From the NCBI RefSeq assembly GCF_029581195.1, contig NZ_CP120737.1, positions 744,001 to 808,000 on the forward strand: a DNA stretch of 64,000 bases, written 5' to 3'. The DNA is from Solwaraspora sp. WMMD791. Lineage in GTDB: Bacteria > Actinomycetota > Actinomycetes > Mycobacteriales > Micromonosporaceae. Both the position numbers and the translations under genes were made by a program. Each line of letters starts with the position of its first letter. Positions within the stretch are counted from its first letter, which is position 1. Below, in pieces: positions 8,394 to 17,406 of the stretch. The notes beneath the pieces were generated by a model. It saw nothing but the letters and a program-made list of their open reading frames with translations, made no database searches and was not told the origin of the DNA.

Positions 8394-9481
8394 GTCTCGG
8401 GGTCATCTCCCGCGCGTACCTGGACACGCTCGCCGACCATCCAGCCGTGCGCGTCGTCGCGGTGGCCGACCTGGACGCGGCCCGGGCCGTCGCCGCCGCC
8501 GCCAGGATCCCGGGCGCCGAGGCGGTGAGCGTCGAGCGACTGCTGCACCACCCCGACGTGGCGACGGTGCTCAACCTGACGATCCCGGCGGCACACGAAG
8601 AGATCTCGGGCGCGGCGATCACCGCCGGCCGCAACGTCTACGTCGAGAAGCCGCTCACCGTCACGTTCCCACAGGGCCGGTCGATCATCGACCGGGCCGC
8701 GTCGGCCGGCGTCCACGTCGGGTGCGCGCCGGACACCGTCCTGGGCACCGGTACGCAGACCGCCCGCGCGGCGATCGACGGTGGACTGATCGGGCGCCCG
8801 CTCTCCGCGTCGGCCGTCATGGTCACCCCGGGGCACGAGCGCTGGCACCCCGAACCCGACTTCTACTACGCCCCGGGCGGCGGTCCGCTGATGGACATGG
8901 GGCCGTACTACATCTCGGCGCTGATCCACCTGCTCGGTCCGGTCCGGGCGGTGATCGGGGCGGCCAGCCGGCTGCGCGACGCCCGGGTCATCGGTTCGGG
9001 ACCTCGCCTCGGGCAGCGGATTCCGGTCGAGGTGCCCACCCACGTGACCGGTGTGCTGGAACACGTGGGTGGTGCCCTGACCACCCTCACGACCAGCTTC
9101 GACGGTGTCGCGACGACGGCCGCGCCGATCGAGGTGCACGGGGAGGACGGCACCCTCGCCGTACCCGATCCGAACACCTTCGACGGCGAGGTCCGCCACC
9201 TCGCGCTCGACGGCCCCGGCTGGCGCGCCCTCGCACCACGGGCCGGTTACGTCGCCGCCGCCCGGGGGATCGGGCTGATCGACCTGATCCGGGCTGACCA
9301 GACGTGTCCGCCACGGGCCAGCGGCGAGCTCGCGCTGCACGTACTCGACATCATGACCGCGCTGCTCCGGTCGGCTGCCGAGGGCCGGCGGATCGAGTTG
9401 ACGACGGCGGTCGACCGTCCGATGCCTGTCCCGTTCACCCCGGCCGAGGACTGGCTGTCAGCCCCGTCGTCCGGGCACTGA
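8363..9481 (+). CDS. Gfo/Idh/MocA family NAD(P)-dependent oxidoreductase
   Basis: The GTG start at 8363 follows AAAGGGGGA. The 372-residue protein has an N-terminal Rossmann domain (GIGVVGLGVISRAYLD, acidic residue VADLD after strand 2) and the family EKP motif NVYVEKPLT near 95-97. A C-terminal substrate domain holds GGGPLMDMGPYYI, the usual location of catalytic His/Asp positions. The family oxidises or reduces sugars, inositols and related polyols. Overlap with the ThuA gene suggests a joint role in metabolism of a modified sugar; the substrate is unknown. Confidence 0.92.
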   Translation: MGDPHGIGVVGLGVISRAYLDTLADHPAVRVVAVADLDAARAVAAAARIPGAEAVSVERLLHHPDVATVLNLTIPAAHEEISGAAITAGRNVYVEKPLTVTFPQGRSIIDRAASAGVHVGCAPDTVLGTGTQTARAAIDGGLIGRPLSASAVMVTPGHERWHPEPDFYYAPGGGPLMDMGPYYISALIHLLGPVRAVIGAASRLRDARVIGSGPRLGQRIPVEVPTHVTGVLEHVGGALTTLTTSFDGVATTAAPIEVHGEDGTLAVPDPNTFDGEVRHLALDGPGWRALAPRAGYVAAARGIGLIDLIRADQTCPPRASGELALHVLDIMTALLRSAAEGRRIELTTAVDRPMPVPFTPAEDWLSAPSSGH

Positions 9482-9609
9482 GGACGCTGGCGCCGCTGGT
9501 GGTGCGGGGCAGGTGGTCAACCGGGGACCGCCGGTGTCGGTTCTGCGGGTGTCGAGGGGTCGGTTCTGAGCTGAGGGTGTCGAGGGCGACGCCCGGCCCG
9601 TACGATGGC

Positions 9610-9815
9610 GGGCGGTGCTGGTTCGTTCCATCCCGCAGGCCGGGGTGGGGCGTCGTAAGAGGGAACCCGGTGCGAGTCCGGGACTGCCCCGCAGCGGTGA
9701 GTGGGAACGACCGCCGTCAACGAAGCACTGGACCGCAAGGTCCGGGAAGCGACGGCCAGTAGGCGACCGACGTGTCACGCCCGCGAGTCCGAAGACCTGC
9801 CAGCGCTGCGTACAC
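9610..9815 (+). ncRNA. Cobalamin (B12) riboswitch upstream of metE
   Basis: The stretch holds the conserved blocks of the cobalamin riboswitch in order: GAGGGAACCCGGTGCGAGTC, ACTGCCCCGCAGCGGT, the central GGGAAGCGACGGCCAGTAGG and the B12 box GAGTCCGAAGACCTGCC at 9785-9801. It lies about 120 bases before the metE start. Known logic: adenosylcobalamin binding represses the B12-independent methionine synthase, so the cell switches to the B12-dependent enzyme when the vitamin is present. The boundaries are approximate. Confidence 0.93.
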
Positions 9816-9934
9816 CGCCCGGTGTGCGCCGCCGGCGGCCTCTCGGGAGGGTCTGGGCGGAAGTCGGTGCCGTGCCGCGACCTGCCTTCCTCCCCTCCCG
9901 TGTCCGTCGGGCACTTCGAGGGAAGGACCCATTG

Positions 9935-12172
9935 GTGACCACCGCATTCGGCCAGAGCACTGTGCTCGGCTATCCGCGCATCGGCGCGAATCGCGAGTTG
10001 AAGAGGGCTGTCGAGGCGTACTGGGCCGGCGGCATCGACGCCGCGTCGTTGGAGGAGATCGCTGCTGGGCTGCGGGCCGAGGTCTGGCGGACGTTGGCCG
10101 ACGCCCGACTCGGCGCGATCCCGTCGAACACGTTCTCCTACTACGACCACATGCTCGACACCGCTGTCGCCGTCGGCGCGGTCCCCGCCCGGTTCGCCCG
10201 GCTCGGGCTCGGTGAGTTGGACACCTACTTCGCGATGGCACGCGGGGTCGACGCCGAGCCGGCGTTGGAGCTGACGAAGTGGTTCGACACGAACTATCAC
10301 TACCTGGTGCCGGAGATCGACCCGGGCCTCGCCTTCCGGGCGAACCCGGCCAAGGCACTGGGCGAGTACGCCGAAGCCCGTCGACTGGGCATCACCACCC
10401 GGCCTGTGCTGGTCGGGCCGGCCACGTTCCTGCTGTTGGCCAAGGGGGACGATCCGTTCGCCCGCCTGGACGAGCTGGTCGAGGTGTACGCCGAGATCCT
10501 CGCCGCGCTGGCGGCGGCGGGCGCGGCCTGGGTGCAGCTGGACGAACCGGCGTACGTGGCCGACCGCACCGCGGCCGAGGTCGACGCGCTGCGCCGCGTC
10601 TACGACCGGCTCGGGGCTGCCACCCATCGGCCGAGGATCTTCGTGGCCACCTACTTCGGGGAACTCGGCGACGCCCTGCCCGCCCTGCTGGACACCCCGG
10701 TGGAGGCTGTCGGGCTGGACCTGGTGGCCGGGCCGGGCAACCTCGACCGGCTCGCCGCCGCCGGTCCGCTGCGCGGCCGGACGGTCGTGGCCGGTCTGGT
10801 GGACGGGCGGAACGTCTGGCGTACGGACCTGCGTGCCGCCTACGCCGTGGGGGCGGCCGTCGCCGGGCTTGCCGATCACGTCGCTGTCGCCAGCTCCTGC
10901 TCCCTGCTGCACGTCCCGGTGGATCTCTCGGTCGAGGTCGGACTCGACCCGGAGCTGTCCACCCGGCTGGCGTTCGCTCGGCAGAAGGTCGACGAGGTGG
11001 TCCTGCTCGGCAGGGCGGTGCGCGACGGCGTCGCCACCCTGCCCGCGCCGCTGCCGGAGGCTCCGGGCGGGTGGCGGCACGACGACGTACGTGCCCGGCT
11101 GGCCGCTCTCGGCCCCGCCGACCGTCGACGTGGCGACTACTCGGATCGGGCTGCCGCGCAGCAGCGGCGGCTGGGCCTGCCGGAGTTGCCGACCACCACG
11201 ATCGGTTCGTTCCCGCAGACCGACGAGTTGCGTAGGGCCCGCGCCGCACACCGTGCCGGCCGCCTCGACGACGCCGGCTATGCCCAGCGGATGCGCGCCG
11301 AGATCGCACATGTCGTCGGGCTGCAGGAGCAGCTGGGTCTGGACGTGCTGGTGCACGGCGAACCCGAACGCAACGACATGGTGCAGTACTTCGGCGAACA
11401 GTTGACCGGCTTCGCCGCCACGGAGCACGGCTGGGTCCAGTCGTACGGCTCCCGGTGTGTCCGCCCGCCGATCATCTACGGCGACGTGGTCCGCAGAGCG
11501 CCGATGACTGTCGACTGGTCCACCTACGCCCAGTCGCTCACCAGCAGGCCGGTCAAGGGGATGCTGACCGGTCCGGTGACGATCCTGGCCTGGTCGTTCG
11601 TCCGTACCGACCAGCCGTTGGCGGAGACCGCCGACCAGGTCGCGCTGGCCCTTCGCGACGAGTGCCAGGATCTGGAGGCCGCCGGGATCCGGGTGATCCA
11701 GGTCGACGAGCCGGCGCTGCGGGAGACCTTGCCGCCGCGTCGGGCCGACCAGCAGGCGTACCTGGACTGGGCGGTCGGGGCGTTCCGGCTGGCCACCAGC
11801 GGCGTCGCCGACGATACCCAGATCCACACCCATCTGTGCTACTCCGAGTTCGGCGAGGTGATCACCGCGATCGACGCCCTCGACGCGGACGTGACCAGCA
11901 TCGAGGCGTCCCGGTCGAAGATGGAGGTCCTCGACGACCTTGCCGCGATCGGTTACCGGCGCGGTGTCGGACCGGGGGTGTGGGACATCCACTCGCCCCG
12001 GGTGCCGGCCCTCGGTGAGGTCGTCGAGGCGCTGCGTCGGGCGGGCGCGGCGGTGCCGGCCGGGCGGTTGTGGGTCAACCCGGACTGCGGTCTGAAGACC
12101 CGCGGCTACGCCGAGGTCGAGGCGTCGCTGCGGCATCTGGTCGCCGCCGCTGGCCAGCTGCGCGGGAACTGA
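9935..12172 (+). CDS. metE: Cobalamin-independent methionine synthase
   Basis: This cytosolic enzyme transfers the methyl group of 5-methyltetrahydropteroyl-triglutamate to homocysteine, the last step of methionine synthesis. The 745-residue protein (family about 750) begins [20 protein letters not shown], has the N-terminal barrel and the C-terminal catalytic barrel starting [10 protein letters not shown]. The zinc site is visible in [12 protein letters not shown] and [11 protein letters not shown]. The GTG at 9935 is chosen for the upstream GAGGGAAGGA. Expression should be shut off by cobalamin through the riboswitch in its leader, and transcription ends at a strong hairpin just downstream. 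Confidence 0.97.
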   Translation: MTTAFGQSTVLGYPRIGANRELKRAVEAYWAGGIDAASLEEIAAGLRAEVWRTLADARLGAIPSNTFSYYDHMLDTAVAVGAVPARFARLGLGELDTYFAMARGVDAEPALELTKWFDTNYHYLVPEIDPGLAFRANPAKALGEYAEARRLGITTRPVLVGPATFLLLAKGDDPFARLDELVEVYAEILAALAAAGAAWVQLDEPAYVADRTAAEVDALRRVYDRLGAATHRPRIFVATYFGELGDALPALLDTPVEAVGLDLVAGPGNLDRLAAAGPLRGRTVVAGLVDGRNVWRTDLRAAYAVGAAVAGLADHVAVASSCSLLHVPVDLSVEVGLDPELSTRLAFARQKVDEVVLLGRAVRDGVATLPAPLPEAPGGWRHDDVRARLAALGPADRRRGDYSDRAAAQQRRLGLPELPTTTIGSFPQTDELRRARAAHRAGRLDDAGYAQRMRAEIAHVVGLQEQLGLDVLVHGEPERNDMVQYFGEQLTGFAATEHGWVQSYGSRCVRPPIIYGDVVRRAPMTVDWSTYAQSLTSRPVKGMLTGPVTILAWSFVRTDQPLAETADQVALALRDECQDLEAAGIRVIQVDEPALRETLPPRRADQQAYLDWAVGAFRLATSGVADDTQIHTHLCYSEFGEVITAIDALDADVTSIEASRSKMEVLDDLAAIGYRRGVGPGVWDIHSPRVPALGEVVEALRRAGAAVPAGRLWVNPDCGLKTRGYAEVEASLRHLVAAAGQLRGN

Positions 12173-12183
12173 CGAGATCGGTG

Positions 12184-12216
12184 CCTGGGCGGACACCGCA
12201 CAGGTGTCCGCCCAGG
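12184..12216 (+). terminator. Intrinsic-type hairpin after metE
   Basis: A perfect 14-bp stem (CCTGGGCGGACACC and its complement) with a 5-base loop starts 11 bases after the metE stop. It lacks a long U-tract, as is usual in high-GC actinobacteria. Confidence 0.8.
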
Positions 12217-12248
12217 CCAGTGACCTCGGCGCACCGCACGGGCGCTAG

Positions 12249-12265
12249 TTGCAGACATGCTGCAA
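12249..12265. promoter_or_regulatory. Inverted repeat TTGCAG-N5-CTGCAA (candidate operator)
   Basis: A 6-bp perfect inverted repeat with 5-bp spacing sits 35 bases before the ATG of the next small open frame. Symmetric TTGCA-type sites often bind XRE or similar dimeric repressors. No regulator for it is identified in this window. Confidence 0.3.
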
Positions 12266-12299
12266 TAGCAAGAGATCGGCATCGACAGGGGAGGGTTCG

Positions 12300-12392
12300 A
12301 TGAACACTTCGGCTCGTTCGGCGGACGGCATCACCGATGGCGACCTCGTCACCCGATATCGTCGCGGTAGCGTTCCTACTTCCACCCCTTGA
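12300..12392 (+). CDS. Very short open frame (30 aa), possible gene remnant
   Basis: An ATG with a strong ribosome site (GGGGAGGGTTCG) starts a 30-codon frame. Its N-terminus, ADGITDGDLVTRYRRG, resembles the first helix of sigma-70-like factors, after which it stops. It may be the truncated start of a lost regulator. I do not recognise it as a complete protein. Confidence 0.3.
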   Translation: MNTSARSADGITDGDLVTRYRRGSVPTSTP

Positions 12393-12432
12393 CACCCGGT
12401 CGGAGCCAGCAAACGCGAAGCGAGGCCACCAA

Positions 12433-12657
12433 ATGGATAGTGGATTCGTCGAGGCGATCCTGTTTACCGTGCAGGTCGTCGGCAACGTACTCGCCGCCTA
12501 CTCTCTGGTCGTCGTTGGCATCAAGGGACGGGTTCCGTCGAGCCGGCCAATCTGGAGAGCCGCAGCGACCATGTCACGTCCAGCGTTCGCGGCGTACTTC
12601 GGTGGACCCGGCCTCTCGGTCAGTGTCCTGACGAACGACAGGTTGGATGCCTCTTGA
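12433..12657 (+). CDS. Small hypothetical membrane protein
   Basis: A 74-residue frame starts at the ATG at 12433. It has one clear hydrophobic segment (AILFTVQVVGNVLAAYSLVVVGI) and a basic, Ser/Arg-rich tail, so a single-pass membrane protein is plausible. The GC content here is lower than in neighbouring genes and no strong ribosome site is seen. No family is recognised and the frame may be chance. Confidence 0.35.
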   Translation: MDSGFVEAILFTVQVVGNVLAAYSLVVVGIKGRVPSSRPIWRAAATMSRPAFAAYFGGPGLSVSVLTNDRLDAS

Positions 12658-12780
12658 CCAACCAGTGCTGGTGTCCGAGGGGCAGCACAACCAAGACCCA
12701 ACCAGGTCCGACGCCGCCGACGTCGATCCAGTTGATCTGGCGGCTGATCACGGCGGCGTTTCGGTCTCGACACCTTCACG

Positions 12781-13092
12781 GTGCCCATCGGCAGCTATCG
12801 CGAGCTGTTCGCCCTCGTGGCGGTCCGCCCGCGGATGTATCTGATGCGCGACGACCTCCCCACCTCGGTCGCCTACGTCGAGGGCTGCGATCAGGGCAAC
12901 GCCCGCTCGCTGCTGGGCGGCTTCCGCGAGTGGCTCGTCACCCAGGCCGGCCGTGGCGACAACCTCGTGTGGTGGGCGCTTGTTTTCGAACTCGCTCTGC
13001 CGGAGTTGGCCGTCGACCCCGGGAACCTCACGCCCGAGAACGACATGGTGGCCAAGCAGACCCTGTTCCGGCTGCTGGACGAGTTTCCCTAA
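12781..13092 (+). CDS. Hypothetical protein (103 aa)
   Basis: The frame begins at a GTG at 12781 and ends at a TAA. Codon use is typical of the genome. The sequence starts IGSYRELFALVAVRPRMY and includes AYVEGCDQGN and LLGGFREWLV, a soluble, mainly helical protein with an RPxMY element near the start. I associate this pattern with small uncharacterised actinobacterial proteins, sometimes near toxin or immunity genes, but no function can be given. It stands alone between the metE region and the sigma factor. Confidence 0.6.
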   Translation: MPIGSYRELFALVAVRPRMYLMRDDLPTSVAYVEGCDQGNARSLLGGFREWLVTQAGRGDNLVWWALVFELALPELAVDPGNLTPENDMVAKQTLFRLLDEFP

Positions 13093-13282
13093 TTGCGCGT
13101 TGAGTACGACGTCCTGTCTCGCATTCACGTACGCACCAGCAGTGGCGCGGCCGCGCGGACCGAGAACGGGCCACGGCCTCCCGGTAACCCGCCCGCCCGG
13201 TGGCACCTGCGGTGTGTAGCCCGGCCTTGTCCGGATCCGTGCCAGTTGTCATTATGGCGGGAGTTCGGGAGAAAGGAACTTC

Positions 13283-14572
13283 ATGGGGCGGCCGACCATC
13301 TTGGGCCCGGAGGACCAGGAGGACATCGTCCGTGCGTTCCGGGAGGAGTCGGGACGAGTCGTCGCGGCGCTGATCCGGCTGACCGGTGACTGGGACCTGG
13401 CCGAGGACTGCACCCAGGACGCCTTTGTGGAGGCACTGCGTACCTGGCCCGAATCCGGGGTGCCGCGCCGTCCTGGCGCCTGGCTCATGACGGTGGCCCG
13501 CAACCGGGCCTACGACCGGTTGCGGCGCGCGACCACGGAGAGCAGCAAGCTGCGGGAGCTCGCCGCCCTGGCCGTTGACACCGGCTCCGACGACGCCGAC
13601 GACGCGGGGGCAGAGATCCAGGACGATCGTCTTCGCCTCATGTTCACCTGCTGCCATCCGGCGCTGCCGCTGGAGGCCAGGGTGGCGCTCACCCTGCGTA
13701 CTTTGGCGGGCCTGACGACCGCGGAGATCGCCCGCGCGTTCCTGTTGCCCGTGCCGACCATGGCCAAGCGCCTGGTCCGTGCGAAGCGGAAGATCGCCAA
13801 CGCGGCGATACCCTTCCGGGTGCCGCCGCCGAACCTGCTGCCGGAGCGTACGTCTGGGGTGCTGGCGGTGCTCTACCTGTTGTTCAACGAGGGCTACGCG
13901 TCGTCCGGCGGCGCGGAGCTGGCCCGTGACGGGCTGTGCATGGACGCGATCCGGCTGACCCGGGCGCTGGTCGGGTTGTTGCCCGGCGAGCCCGAGGCGG
14001 CCGGGCTGCTCGCACTCATGCTCTTGCAGCACTCCCGGCGCCGGGCGCGGGTCGACGCCGACGGTGACCTGATCACCCTGGAGAACCAGGACCGTTCGCT
14101 CTGGGACCGGGTGGAGATCGACGAGGCGATCGGCCTACTAGACGGGCTGGGCAGCCAGCGGATCGGCCCATACCAGGTCCAAGCCGCCATCGCGGCCTGT
14201 CACGCCGAGGCGGCCTGTGCCGCGGACACCGACTGGGCGCGGATAGTCGCCCTGTACGGACGCCTCGCAGAGCTGACCCCCTCACCGGTGGTGGCGCTGA
14301 ACCGGGCGGTCGCGGTAGCCATGGTCGATGGCCCGGAGACGGCCCTGCGGCTGGTCGATGACCTGGACGACTCCGGCCAGCTGCGCGACTATCACTTGTT
14401 GCCGGCGCTGCGCGCCGACCTACTGCGCCGCCTCGGCCGCCGGGGAGACGCCGCCGCGAGTTACCGGCGTGCGCTCGGGCTCACCGGCAATGAGGCTGAG
14501 CGCCGTTACCTGAGCCGTCGGATGGACGAGATGACCAGGGCCGGGACGGGGGCGTGGACGCCTGGCCCCTGA
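13283..14572 (+). CDS. ECF42-type RNA polymerase sigma factor with C-terminal TPR-like extension
   Basis: The ATG at 13283 follows GGAGAAAGGAAC. The 429-residue protein has sigma region 2 (about 15-85; DCTQDAFVEALRTWP and WLMTVARNRAYDRLRR), sigma region 4 (about 120-175; LTTAEIARAFLLPVPTMAKR) and a long helical extension with the ECF42 hallmark YHLLPALRADLLRRLGR near 370-390. ECF42 factors are normally encoded beside a DGPF/YCII protein and lack a classical anti-sigma factor, the C-terminal domain modulating activity. Here the nearest DGPF gene is at 19290-19625, on the opposite strand beyond two ABC exporter genes. Confidence 0.9.
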   Translation: MGRPTILGPEDQEDIVRAFREESGRVVAALIRLTGDWDLAEDCTQDAFVEALRTWPESGVPRRPGAWLMTVARNRAYDRLRRATTESSKLRELAALAVDTGSDDADDAGAEIQDDRLRLMFTCCHPALPLEARVALTLRTLAGLTTAEIARAFLLPVPTMAKRLVRAKRKIANAAIPFRVPPPNLLPERTSGVLAVLYLLFNEGYASSGGAELARDGLCMDAIRLTRALVGLLPGEPEAAGLLALMLLQHSRRRARVDADGDLITLENQDRSLWDRVEIDEAIGLLDGLGSQRIGPYQVQAAIAACHAEAACAADTDWARIVALYGRLAELTPSPVVALNRAVAVAMVDGPETALRLVDDLDDSGQLRDYHLLPALRADLLRRLGRRGDAAASYRRALGLTGNEAERRYLSRRMDEMTRAGTGAWTPGP

Positions 14573-15439
14573 GCGCCGGCATGCCGCCGATGGCCCCGCC
14601 GATCGGCACCGGGGCGGCGCGCATCGCGCCCCATGAATGGTTGATGGCGTTGGCGGGCGGGGGAGAAGCCGCCTTCTGCGCAGTGTCGAAGATGACCCGC
14701 TGGTACGGCCCGGCACATGATGAGGCGGCGGCCTGTCACGGGCACACCGCACTCGGCGTGGACGCGCCCCGTTCCCGCCATTCGCGATATCGAAGAAACT
14801 GTGCCGATGCCTGACGCTGTCGAGCTCATCATCCCCAACAGCGCCGAGTACCACCAGCGCAATTCCGCCCTGCGGCTGACCGGCGACGAGCGGGCGGGCG
14901 TGGTCCGTTTCTGCGGTACACCGATGCACGCCGACGGGCTGCTGCGGTATCGGGGATGTCGAGAAGGACCTTGCCGTGTCGGCGCATTTCATGCTGTCGG
15001 TCCCCGATGGAACGACCGACGAGGCGCACATCCGCCCCGCCTTCCGCCGGCTCGGCGACGCCGGCGTCCGGGCGTACCCGACCAGGCATCCGCGCCCTCG
15101 GCCCCGGGCCCGGTCAGCGCGGTGGTCATGGCGGCGCCTACTGCCGCCGGGCGCAGGACTTGGTCTCGGAGATCCACGACAGCATCCACGCGACCACCCA
15201 CGGCCGCTATTGACCCACGGGCGGAGAAACCCAGACCGCAGGGGCGACGTCGTTTCCGTGACCGGCAACCGGCTGAGCCTGCTCGCCCTCTACCCCTACG
15301 CCCGTCCGGACCTGTTCCCGCGCTTCGACGAGGAGGCCCGCTCCGGGTCCGTTCCGGGATGGGCGGATCCAGTTGTCCATTTGCGGGCTCCGCGTTCGTC
15401 GTTCTCCTGAATACCCACGATCTCCGAACTGGAGGACCG
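14573..15439 (+). other. 867-bp region of broken coding fragments
   Basis: No intact gene is supported, but codon bias jumps between frames as in a decayed or frameshifted gene. Readable pieces are RIAPHEWLMALAGGGEAAF (from about 14618), PDAVELIIPNSAEYHQRN followed by LTGDERAGVVRFCGTP (14817-14950), DVEKDLAVSAHFMLSVPDG in the next frame (from about 14957), and a possible 50-codon frame starting at a GTG at 15258 (TGNRLSLLALYPYARPDLF). Two segments around 14755-14815 and 14915-14985 look related to each other (GTP...DIEE and GTP...DVEK), suggesting an old duplication. The function is not recognised. Confidence 0.45.
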
Positions 15440-15532
15440 GTGACAGGTCAGTACACGTGCAGCGTCATCATTCCGAACTGCCACCGCAGGACCCTGCTCA
15501 GCTGCGCCGTCGTCGCAGGAGGGACGCGATGA
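15440..15532 (+). CDS. 30-aa Cys-containing peptide translationally coupled to ABC exporters
   Basis: A GTG at 15440 lies seven bases after GGAGG. The 30-codon frame ends in a TGA that overlaps the ATG of the first exporter (ATGA), so the two are translationally coupled. The peptide has three Cys and several Ser/Thr (TCSVIIPNC and RRTLLSCAVV), a composition compatible with a modified-peptide precursor or a small toxin. The codon third positions are G/C-rich, as in real genes. No lanthionine synthetase, radical SAM or protease gene is adjacent. Calling it an exported peptide is inference from the coupling to two export-type ABC genes. Confidence 0.45.
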   Translation: MTGQYTCSVIIPNCHRRTLLSCAVVAGGTR

Positions 15533-17406
15533 CGCCGGAGACCCGCCTGCAGACCCTGGTCCGGCTGACCCGGGACCGGCTGGAGATCGCCCGGCTGGCC
15601 GGTCGCGCCGGCGCCCCGATGATCGTCACCATCGTGCTGGTCAACCTGGTCGCTGGGCTGTTGCCGCCAGCGTTCGTGGTGGCCTCCTCGATCCTGCTCG
15701 GCAAGGTGCCGGCCGCGGTCATCGCCGGCCTGGGATCGCCAGAGTGGGACGACCTGGTGACCGCCTTCCTACTGGCCGCGGCGGCGTTCGTCGGACAGCA
15801 GATCATCGCGCCGGTGCAGGAACTGCTCGGCAAGCTCGTGGCGCGGCGCATCGACGGCCTGGTCAGCGACGAGCTCATGTCGATCGCGACCAGGACTGCG
15901 GGTGTCGGCCCCTTGGAGGACCCGAGCCTGGTGGAGCACCTTCGGGTGGCCGCCCGGGAGCTGGAGAACTGGCTGTTCAGCCCTGGCGAGGCCGTAGCCG
16001 GCCTACTCGCCCTGATCGGGCGCTACACACAGTTGGCCGGGTACGCCGTGGTGGTCGGCGTGGTGCTGTCGTGGCCCGCTGCGGCGGCGCTGGCCGCTGC
16101 CGTGGTGCTGCAGCGTTACGGACAGCGGGGTGGCCTGCGGAAGTTCGCCGAGGAGCGGTTCCTGCTCGACCCGCAGGAGCTGAGGAACGACTACCTGCGT
16201 GAGGTGGCCACTGCGGCGGGTTCGGCCAAGGAGATGCGCGTCTTCGGGCTGCACAACTTCTTCGTGGATTTCTGGCGTCACAGCTTCCTCGAATGGCTGG
16301 TGCTGGTGTGGGAGGCGCGCCGGCGGATCTATCTGTGGCAGTTCATCCGGGTCACGGTTGTTGGTCTGGTCATCACCGGCGCGGTGTTCGCCTTCGCGGG
16401 CCGGGCCGCGACGGATGCGACGGCCGGGCTGACCCTGGCCGGGTTCGCGATGGTCATGCAGGCGGCACTCGGCGCGCTGCGGCTGGGCGAGTACTGGCCG
16501 GAGTCGGACCTGCAGACCGCCCTCGGCATGCATGCCTACCAGAAGGTCAAGCTCTTCCGCGAGGGAGTCGCCGAGTACGCCGGGCAGGCTGTGCGGGACG
16601 TCGCGGCGCCGCCCGCCCCGCCGACCGGGGCGATCCACTTCGACCAGGTGAGCTTCCACTATCCGGGGGACGACCGGATGATCTTCGAGAACCTGGACCT
16701 CACCATCCCGATCGGTCAGTGTACGGCCCTGGTCGGCGTGAACGGCGCCGGCAAGACCACCCTGGTCAAGCTGCTCGCCCGGTTGTACGAGCCGACCTCG
16801 GGCACGATCCGGCTGGACGGCGTCGACATCCGCTCATACGAACTGCACGAGTGGCGGGCCCGGCTCGGGGTCACCTTCCAGGAGTTCGCCCGGTTCGAGG
16901 TGTCGGCCGCCGACAACGTCGGCTTCGGCGCGGTGGAGCACCTGGACGACCGGGCCGGGATCCGGTCCGCGATCGAGGCGGTGAACCTGCACGAGATGCT
17001 CGACACGCTGCCGCGCGGCATGGAGACCCTGTTGGCCCGGCACCTCGTGGACGGCGCCGACCTGTCCGGGGGGCAGTGGCAGCGGATCGCGTTGGCTCGG
17101 GCGCTGTTCGGCCTGCGCCACGGTGCCTCGATCCTGGTGCTCGACGAGCCCACAGCCAGCCTGGACGTCCGCGCCGAGGCCGGCTTCTTCCGGGAGTTCA
17201 CCCAGCTCACGGAGGGTGCCACAACGTTGTTGATCTCGCACCGGTTCTCCACGGTGCGGCAGGCCGATCGAATCGTGGTACTCGACGGCGGGCGGGTGGC
17301 TGAGCAGGGCAGCCACGACGAGCTGATGGCCCAGAACGGCGAGTACGCACGACTGTTCCGGTTGCAGGCCGACCGGTTCACCGACCAGACGGCGAGGGTG
17401 GCATGA
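15529..17406 (+). CDS. ABC exporter, fused membrane and ATPase domains (first of a pair)
   Basis: A 625-residue half-transporter: about six membrane helices over residues 30-310, then an ABC domain with Walker A VGVNGAGKTT, signature LSGGQWQRIALARAL, Walker B ILVLDEPTASLD and switch His in LLISHRFSTV. The ADLSGGQWQ form is typical of exporters linked to peptide or antibiotic clusters. It starts on the stop of the preceding 30-codon frame and its own stop overlaps the start of the second exporter, so all three form one translational unit. The two half-transporters probably form a heterodimer. The substrate is unknown; peptide or lipid export is likely. Confidence 0.92.
   Translation: MTPETRLQTLVRLTRDRLEIARLAGRAGAPMIVTIVLVNLVAGLLPPAFVVASSILLGKVPAAVIAGLGSPEWDDLVTAFLLAAAAFVGQQIIAPVQELLGKLVARRIDGLVSDELMSIATRTAGVGPLEDPSLVEHLRVAARELENWLFSPGEAVAGLLALIGRYTQLAGYAVVVGVVLSWPAAAALAAAVVLQRYGQRGGLRKFAEERFLLDPQELRNDYLREVATAAGSAKEMRVFGLHNFFVDFWRHSFLEWLVLVWEARRRIYLWQFIRVTVVGLVITGAVFAFAGRAATDATAGLTLAGFAMVMQAALGALRLGEYWPESDLQTALGMHAYQKVKLFREGVAEYAGQAVRDVAAPPAPPTGAIHFDQVSFHYPGDDRMIFENLDLTIPIGQCTALVGVNGAGKTTLVKLLARLYEPTSGTIRLDGVDIRSYELHEWRARLGVTFQEFARFEVSAADNVGFGAVEHLDDRAGIRSAIEAVNLHEMLDTLPRGMETLLARHLVDGADLSGGQWQRIALARALFGLRHGASILVLDEPTASLDVRAEAGFFREFTQLTEGATTLLISHRFSTVRQADRIVVLDGGRVAEQGSHDELMAQNGEYARLFRLQADRFTDQTARVA

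Noticed and set aside
9458-12196. A 912-codon minus-strand frame covering the riboswitch and metE
   Set aside because: It is the antisense of metE. metE motifs and the riboswitch are unambiguous on the plus strand.
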